Below the pieces are notes generated by a model. The model was given only the letters and a program-made list of their open reading frames with translations. It was not told the origin of the DNA and made no database searches. Below, piece after piece: positions 6,681-10,654 of a stretch of 10,654 bases of DNA. A program made the translations under genes and the position numbers. Each line of letters opens with the position of its first letter. Position 1 is the stretch's first letter. The stretch comes from Desulfuromonadaceae bacterium UBA2294 (lineage in GTDB: Bacteria > Desulfobacterota > Desulfuromonadia > Desulfuromonadales > UBA2294), in assembly GCA_002345625.1 (NCBI GenBank), contig DDWE01000102.1, positions 3,315-13,968 on the forward strand. Reading direction: 5' to 3'.

Positions 6681-8804
6681 ATGCGTCTCATTATATTTAT
6701 AATTTTCAGTTGTGTGATTCTGACGGCCGCAAGCGCCGGCGCCGAAGAATCGGCCGCACCACCGGCGCAGAACCTTGATGCCGTAGTGGTCACCGCCACC
6801 CGCACCGAGCGCCAGGTTGAAGAGGTCCCGGCGGCGGTCACCGTCGTCACCCGGGAAGAGTTAAAGAATGAACGGATGCTCGGCATCAAAGAGGCCTTGA
6901 ACGGCATCGCCGGGGTGCAGTCCGAATCGAAGAATGGTGGATACGACGCCAGGCTGATCATCCGCGGTGCCGGGCTCAAGGCCCGTTACGGTGTGCGCGA
7001 AATCATGGTGTTGCTCGACGGTGTGCCGATCACCGATCCGGACGGCATGTCACGTTTCGATTTCGTCGACACTCAGCTGGTCGAACGGATCGATGTCCTG
7101 AAAGGGCCGAACTCAACCCTCTACGGCGCCAATGCCGCCGGCGGGGTGGTCAACATCCTCACCGTCAACCCCTATGAAGAGATCCGCAGCTTTCGGGTCG
7201 GCTACGGCAGCGACAACACCAGCCTGAGCAATGCCATCTTCAGTAAAAACTTCAATGACACCTCGTACCTGACCCTGTTTGGCACCCGCAAGTCGTCGGA
7301 CGGCTGGCGGCAGTGGAATGAATTCGACTCCACCCAGTCCGGCCTGAAGTTTGGTCAGCAACTCAACGACAGCACCTCGTTCGATGTCAACTTCACCTAC
7401 ACCGATGCCAACCTGCAGCTCCCCGGCACCCTGACCAAGGCGCAGTTTGACCAGAACATCCGGCAACTGACCACGGAACCGTTTCGTCACGGTGGCCGCT
7501 ACAGCGAGATCTACTACCTGTCGTTGCAGGGGGATAAGGAGTTCACTCCCAATCTCTCCTACAAGCCGATTGTCTATTACCAGAACTGGCAGCACATCCA
7601 CCCGGTGCCGGGGGTGATCAACGACGGCGGCGCCCAGGTCTACGGCACCGATCAGCAGCTGACCTTTAAGCATCGAGCCCTGGGCCGGGCTGCCACCCTG
7701 GTCACCGGAGCGACGCTGCAGATCGACGATTCAAAGGGCGATAAATATGCTTATCGCGACTACACCACGACCACCGGCATCCCGACCACCGGCCGGATCA
7801 CCGCCACCCTCTCCGACGCCATGGGGGCGAAGATCGAGACCGACTCCGATGTCGTCACCAAATGGGGTTTTTATGCCCAAGAGTCGTTGAACCTCGGCGA
7901 TGACTGGCTGGTCGATGTCGGCGCCCGTTTCGATCAGGTGATCTTCGACCTGTCCGCCAACATCACCCAGGAATACTCCTACAGCACCGGCAACTACGTG
8001 ATCCCGGCCGTGTCCAAAATCGATATCGCCAAGACCTACAACTACGTCAGTCCACGCATCGGCGTCGTCTACAAGCTGATGAACGGACTCAACCTCTACG
8101 GCAATATCTCCACCGGCTTCCAGACTCCGCAATCGGGCGAGATCAGTGACAACCCGGATCTCGACCCGGCGGTGACGGTCAACTACGAGACCGGTTTCAA
8201 AGGGAACAGCGATGCCGGCGACAGCGTCGAGCTGGCTCTGTTTTACATGGAAGTCAGCGACGAGATCATCCAGACCATCGCCCCCGGTGGCGTCTCCACC
8301 TACAGTAACGCCGGAGAAACCCACAAAAAAGGGGTCGAGCTGGCAGCCCAGACCCGTTCGTTCAAGGGGCTGCGCCTCGGTGGCACCTACACCTGGAGCG
8401 ACTTCACCTTTGCCGATTTCACCGAGCCGGTCAACAGCGGCCCGCCGACCTTTACCACCACCAATGTCAGCCGCAACGGCAACCAGCTCCCTTATATCCC
8501 GGAACACCAGTACAGCCTGTTTGCCTTTTACAAACACAGCTGTGGTTTCAAGACCCGTATCGAAACCAACACCTGGGGCGCTTACTACGTCGACAATGCC
8601 AACAGTGCGCGCTACGAGGGCTATAAATTCCTGACCAGCCTGATGGTTGGCTGGGAAAATGAGCAATGGGATATCGTCATCGATGTCGATAACCTGTTCA
8701 ACAAGCACTACGCCATGGAAGTGGCCAAGGATACCTCGGGCAAGGTGACCTACCGCCCCGGCGCTCCGGTCTCAACCTTTGGCAAAGTGACCTACAAATT
8801 CTAA
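6681..8804 (+). CDS. TonB-dependent outer-membrane receptor
   Basis: A 707-residue outer-membrane transporter that takes up a metal complex or other ligand using energy relayed by TonB. The signal peptide (1-21) ends near SAGA. A TonB-box-like DAVVVTATR follows (33-41), then the plug domain (about 45-165) with the typical LLDGVPITDPDG (111-122), IDVLKGPNSTLYGA (137-150) and AAGGVVNI (152-159). The rest is a beta-barrel rich in alternating strands, with the family signature GNISTGFQTP. It ends in a terminal Phe, as expected for BAM-dependent barrel assembly. The length is normal for siderophore- or metal-type receptors; the substrate cannot be read from sequence. The ATG at 6681 is set by AAAAGGA (6665-6671). 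It heads an operon running through exbB, only 9 bases before the next gene. Co-occurrence with a membrane polyferredoxin and cysteine-rich proteins favours a redox-active metal over vitamin B12, by inference. Confidence 0.92.
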   Translation: MRLIIFIIFSCVILTAASAGAEESAAPPAQNLDAVVVTATRTERQVEEVPAAVTVVTREELKNERMLGIKEALNGIAGVQSESKNGGYDARLIIRGAGLKARYGVREIMVLLDGVPITDPDGMSRFDFVDTQLVERIDVLKGPNSTLYGANAAGGVVNILTVNPYEEIRSFRVGYGSDNTSLSNAIFSKNFNDTSYLTLFGTRKSSDGWRQWNEFDSTQSGLKFGQQLNDSTSFDVNFTYTDANLQLPGTLTKAQFDQNIRQLTTEPFRHGGRYSEIYYLSLQGDKEFTPNLSYKPIVYYQNWQHIHPVPGVINDGGAQVYGTDQQLTFKHRALGRAATLVTGATLQIDDSKGDKYAYRDYTTTTGIPTTGRITATLSDAMGAKIETDSDVVTKWGFYAQESLNLGDDWLVDVGARFDQVIFDLSANITQEYSYSTGNYVIPAVSKIDIAKTYNYVSPRIGVVYKLMNGLNLYGNISTGFQTPQSGEISDNPDLDPAVTVNYETGFKGNSDAGDSVELALFYMEVSDEIIQTIAPGGVSTYSNAGETHKKGVELAAQTRSFKGLRLGGTYTWSDFTFADFTEPVNSGPPTFTTTNVSRNGNQLPYIPEHQYSLFAFYKHSCGFKTRIETNTWGAYYVDNANSARYEGYKFLTSLMVGWENEQWDIVIDVDNLFNKHYAMEVAKDTSGKVTYRPGAPVSTFGKVTYKF

Positions 8805-8813
8805 GAGGTGCCC

Positions 8814-9443
8814 ATGAAGGCCAAACCTGTTCTTTACTTTATCGCGGCGGCAGCCATTGCCTTTTTTGCCGCATCGTACCGCTTCTACGACTCGGCCCAC
8901 ACCATCGGTCTGATCAAGGCCTCAGGCGGTGAGGCACGTCACCCCATCGTCCTCGATCCGGGCCTCGACCGCTACACGGTCATCGCCACCGCCAGCGTCA
9001 TCCCGCCCTACCGCGGCGATATCCGTATCGCGGTCGAAGGGTTGCCAGGGATGGACTGGCAGCTGCACAACAGCGTGCCGGCCATCGACCTCTCCCCCTG
9101 GCGGCACCCGGAACTGCGCGACAACATCCTCTACGATGTGCAGCCGAAGGACCGCCTCGCGCTGTGGCTGGTGATGCAGCCGACCGCGGGCGCACCAGCC
9201 GTTACCGCTGCGCCGACCGCAGCGGTAACGGCCGCCGCGTCGCCGTCAACCGCTGCCGGCGATTGCTGCGTCGCCGCCAGCCCACCGGCCGAGCACACCG
9301 GCCATTCGCGGACAGAGTCGGCGACAAAAGCAACCCCAGCCGGTCCGCTGCTGGCCTTCTACGATCTCCGCAGCGGCAACCGGGTGCTGACGATTCCCAT
9401 CACCTTCCGCGGCAAAGGAGGGGACCATGGCGTCGTCCACTGA
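8814..9443 (+). CDS. Membrane-anchored periplasmic protein of unknown function, CC/HxxH linker
   Basis: A 209-residue protein with one N-terminal hydrophobic segment (5-21) and a periplasmic remainder; the segment could be an anchor or an uncleaved signal. Residues 29-122 look like a compact beta-rich domain (VIATASVIPPYRGDIRIAVE, GMDWQLHN). Residues 123-178 form an Ala/Thr/Pro linker containing a CysCys pair (151-152) and an HTGH motif (161-164). A final beta segment (179-198) may complete the fold. I do not recognise the family. Position between the receptor and the polyferredoxin suggests it serves the same uptake system as a periplasmic partner, perhaps passing metal or electrons; this is inference. 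The ATG at 8814 is preferred over the GTG at 8808 because GAGG (8805-8808) then has proper spacing. The 3' end overlaps the next gene by 17 bases, which suggests translational coupling. A perfect 15-bp inverted repeat lies inside the linker-coding DNA. Confidence 0.75.
   Translation: MKAKPVLYFIAAAAIAFFAASYRFYDSAHTIGLIKASGGEARHPIVLDPGLDRYTVIATASVIPPYRGDIRIAVEGLPGMDWQLHNSVPAIDLSPWRHPELRDNILYDVQPKDRLALWLVMQPTAGAPAVTAAPTAAVTAAASPSTAAGDCCVAASPPAEHTGHSRTESATKATPAGPLLAFYDLRSGNRVLTIPITFRGKGGDHGVVH
9198..9232 (+). repeat. Perfect 15-bp inverted repeat inside a gene
   Basis: Bases 9198-9212 and 9218-9232 are exact inverted copies around a 5-base loop (CCGAC). The mRNA would form a very stable GC-rich hairpin. 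It lies in the linker of the membrane-anchored protein and codes for a palindromic-looking AAV-T-AA pattern. No T run follows, so it is not a classic terminator. Confidence 0.8.
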
Positions 9444-10290
9444 GCACCACATCAACCCGAAACCACAGGGTTTCATCCAGCGGCATCGCACGGCGATCCT
9501 GCTCGTCGGGCTGCTGCTGTTTCTGCCGCCTTTGGCGATTATTTTCCAGGTCTCGTCGGGAGATAACGATTTCTGCGGCACCTGGTGTCCGCGCATGTTC
9601 TTCACCTGGCGGCAGGGGATGAGCAGCAGTGCCTTTCTGTTCGGCTTTCTGCGCAGCTTCATCGGCGTGCTGCTGGTGGTCGGCATCCTGCTGTCGACCT
9701 TCTTCCTCGGTCGCTGGTGGTGCAGTCACCTCTGCCCGGTCGGCGGCGCCACCGAGCTCGGCAGCCGCCTGGTGCCGCAACGCCTGAAGATCGGCTATGC
9801 GTCGATCCCTGCGCCGCCGGTGCGTTACGGCTATCTCGCCGCCTACCTTATCGCTCCGGCGATCGGTATCGGCAGTCTCTGTTGCAACTACTGTAACTTC
9901 GCCGCCGTACCGCGCTTTTTCGGCGCCATGTTCACGCCGGCGGATATGGCTTATTTCTTCCGCTCAGCCGGTCTGATTAATCTGGCGCTGCTGTTCCTGC
10001 TCGGCTTTCTCGCCCGCGGTGGCCGCGCTTACTGCAACTTTCTCTGTCCGATCGGCGCCCTCGACTCTCTGGTCAACCGCTTCGGCTCAAAGCGCGGCAA
10101 GCGCTTCCGGGTCACTTCCCACCGCTGCACCGGTTGCGGCCACTGCGCGCCGGTCTGCCCGACCTGGGCGATCAGCATGAGCGAAGAAGAAAACACAAAA
10201 GCGCAGATCGATCACTTCTCCTGCATGCCCTGTGGGCAATGCGAACAGATCTGCCCGGAAGGAGCGATTCACTATGGCAAAGCATCCTGA
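9427..10290 (+). CDS. Membrane polyferredoxin, NapH/NosR/CcoG-like 4Fe-4S protein
   Basis: A 287-residue inner-membrane electron carrier. Four hydrophobic segments (about 22-42, 71-97, 133-150, 180-198) precede a C-terminal dicluster ferredoxin with two CX2CX2CX3CP motifs (Cys234-244 and Cys266-276). CX3CP motifs of the NapH/NosR/CcoG type occur at Cys50/54, 99/103 and 203/207, and CCNYC at 152-156. With a basic N-terminus inside, Cys99/103, Cys203/207 and the ferredoxin would face the cytoplasm, and Cys50/54 and 152-156 the periplasm, giving a possible path for electrons across the membrane (inference). CcoG acts as a cupric reductase, and FtrD, in the same broad class, works with an iron transporter; that is family knowledge. 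It is shorter than CcoG and lacks a CcoG-like C-terminal Ig domain. The role here is probably metal reduction during uptake. The start is set by AGGAGG (9416-9421). It overlaps both neighbours by 17 bases. Confidence 0.85.
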   Translation: MASSTEHHINPKPQGFIQRHRTAILLVGLLLFLPPLAIIFQVSSGDNDFCGTWCPRMFFTWRQGMSSSAFLFGFLRSFIGVLLVVGILLSTFFLGRWWCSHLCPVGGATELGSRLVPQRLKIGYASIPAPPVRYGYLAAYLIAPAIGIGSLCCNYCNFAAVPRFFGAMFTPADMAYFFRSAGLINLALLFLLGFLARGGRAYCNFLCPIGALDSLVNRFGSKRGKRFRVTSHRCTGCGHCAPVCPTWAISMSEEENTKAQIDHFSCMPCGQCEQICPEGAIHYGKAS

Positions 10291-10489
10291 AAAACTGGCC
10301 TGGTCACTGTTCGGCGCCGGTAGCGGCCTCGGCGGGCTGTTGCTCGCTTCGGGCTGCCGCGGTGTGTGCGGCGCCTGCTACGGCTGCATCGGCACCGGTG
10401 TTGTCCTCACTGCCGCTGCTCTGGTCCGGGGCCGGCTGGCCCCGGCTACGAAAGGAGATGCCCATGGAATGGCTACGCGCATCGATTGA
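10274..10489 (+). CDS. Small membrane protein with CX3CX2CX2C cluster
   Basis: A 71-residue protein with two short hydrophobic segments (about 15-27 and 39-51) flanking CRGVCGACYGC, with cysteines at 28, 32, 35 and 38. Four closely spaced cysteines at a membrane turn could bind an iron-sulfur cluster or a metal ion. LASGC also resembles a lipobox, but the preceding segment lacks a basic signal n-region of usual form and the cysteines after it look like a binding site, so I do not call a lipoprotein. I know no named family. The ATG at 10274 follows GGAAGGAG (10257-10264) and lies within the end of the polyferredoxin gene. A longer frame from 10232 has no such support. The last 26 bases overlap exbB. 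Tight overlap on both sides marks it as a real operon member, probably a partner of the polyferredoxin. Confidence 0.65.
   Translation: MAKHPEKLAWSLFGAGSGLGGLLLASGCRGVCGACYGCIGTGVVLTAAALVRGRLAPATKGDAHGMATRID
10426..10445 (+). repeat. Perfect GC hairpin just upstream of the exbB ribosome site
   Basis: CCGGGGCC (10426-10433) and GGCCCCGG (10438-10445) are exact inverted arms around GGCT. The stem ends 7 bases before AGGAG (10453-10457) of exbB. It lies within the end of the small cysteine protein gene. It could protect the downstream mRNA or set the level of exbB translation. Confidence 0.6.
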
Positions 10490-10654
10490 TTACGGCGTTA
10501 TCGGCCTGTTACTGGCCATGAGCGTCGTCGCCATCACCGTCGCGGTTGAACGACGCCTGTTTTACAAATCGGTGGTTTTAAGTCAGTACACTGATAAGCG
10601 GCTGCTGGAGCTCGATTTGACCCGCAAGCTGCACCTCATCGCCACCATCGGCAG
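10464..10654 (+). CDS. exbB: TonB-system energizer ExbB, N-terminal part (cut by window end)
   Basis: Sixty-three codons are visible. The first 30 residues hold a transmembrane helix (YGVIGLLLAMSVVAITVAVE), followed by RRLFYK and a charged stretch with LELDLTRKLHLIATIG. This fits the short ExbB type of the MotA/TolQ/ExbB proton-channel family, as in Helicobacter-type TonB systems. There, ExbB with ExbD uses the proton gradient to energise TonB. The catalytic membrane helices lie beyond the window. The ATG at 10464 is chosen over the in-frame ATG at 10458 because AGGAG (10453-10457) leaves 6 bases of spacing only for 10464. It starts inside the preceding small gene (26-base overlap), so it is probably translationally coupled. 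exbD and tonB are expected next. Presence of a dedicated ExbB in the receptor operon supports a self-contained uptake system. Confidence 0.85.
   Translation, partial: MEWLRASIDYGVIGLLLAMSVVAITVAVERRLFYKSVVLSQYTDKRLLELDLTRKLHLIATIG

Noticed and set aside
7731..8708. Long minus-strand open frame (325 codons) opposite the TonB receptor
   Set aside because: It lies wholly antisense to a gene with clear family motifs. Its translation is a Gly/Val/Asp-rich composition typical of the reverse of GC-rich coding DNA, with no recognisable domain.
8814..9443. Calling the anchored protein FixH/CcoH because it adjoins a CcoG-like protein
   Set aside because: The size, the order (before rather than after the ferredoxin gene) and the sequence do not show FixH features.
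9427..10290. Naming the polyferredoxin ccoG/fixG or napH
   Set aside because: It lacks the cytochrome oxidase or nitrate reductase neighbours and a CcoG-type C-terminal Ig domain, and its first CX3CP sits differently. Only superfamily membership is supported.
1..10654. CRISPR arrays, insertion sequences, tRNA or rRNA genes
   Set aside because: No regularly spaced direct repeats, transposase motifs, terminal repeats with target duplications or RNA-gene signatures were seen on either strand.

Overview
The window is a GC-rich stretch (about 60% GC by eye) of a chromosome, with every recognisable gene on the + strand. The envelope proteins (an outer-membrane lipoprotein, a TonB-dependent receptor and an ExbB) show a Gram-negative host. 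The membrane polyferredoxin, the DUF169 protein, the cysteine-rich secreted protein and the short ExbB type suggest an anaerobic or metal-respiring bacterium, plausibly of the Desulfuromonadales/Geobacter type. That placement is inference from gene content.

Layout. Bases 1-156 hold a hairpin that probably terminates an upstream gene, then a weak promoter. Next come a 398-residue MFS transporter of the YbfB/YjiJ type (157-1353) and a DUF169 protein (1475-2305) with its own good -10 box. After a 248-base gap lies a 1088-residue lipoprotein (2554-5820). It carries tandem Ig/CARDB-like repeats with calcium-loop-like motifs and ends in a caspase-like peptidase domain with an intact His/Cys dyad and an EF-hand loop. 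A strong hairpin (5850-5880) closes this half.

From 5920 to the end runs what looks like a metal-uptake locus. A secreted protein with 10 cysteines (5998-6456) is followed by a structured 224-base gap with its own promoter. A TonB-dependent receptor (6681-8804) comes next, then a membrane-anchored periplasmic protein with a CC/HxxH linker (8814-9443). These are followed by a polytopic NapH/CcoG-like polyferredoxin (9427-10290), a 71-residue membrane protein with a CX3CX2CX2C cluster (10274-10489) and the start of exbB (10464 onward, cut by the window end). From the receptor onward the genes are 9 bases apart or overlap by 17, 17 and 26 bases, so they form a tight operon.

Working model (inference): the receptor imports a metal or metal complex using ExbB-driven TonB energy. 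The polyferredoxin carries electrons across the inner membrane to reduce the metal on the periplasmic side, and the cysteine-rich small proteins handle it. No metal can be named from sequence alone; iron and copper are the leading candidates. This locus and the caspase lipoprotein are the two most interesting parts of the window.
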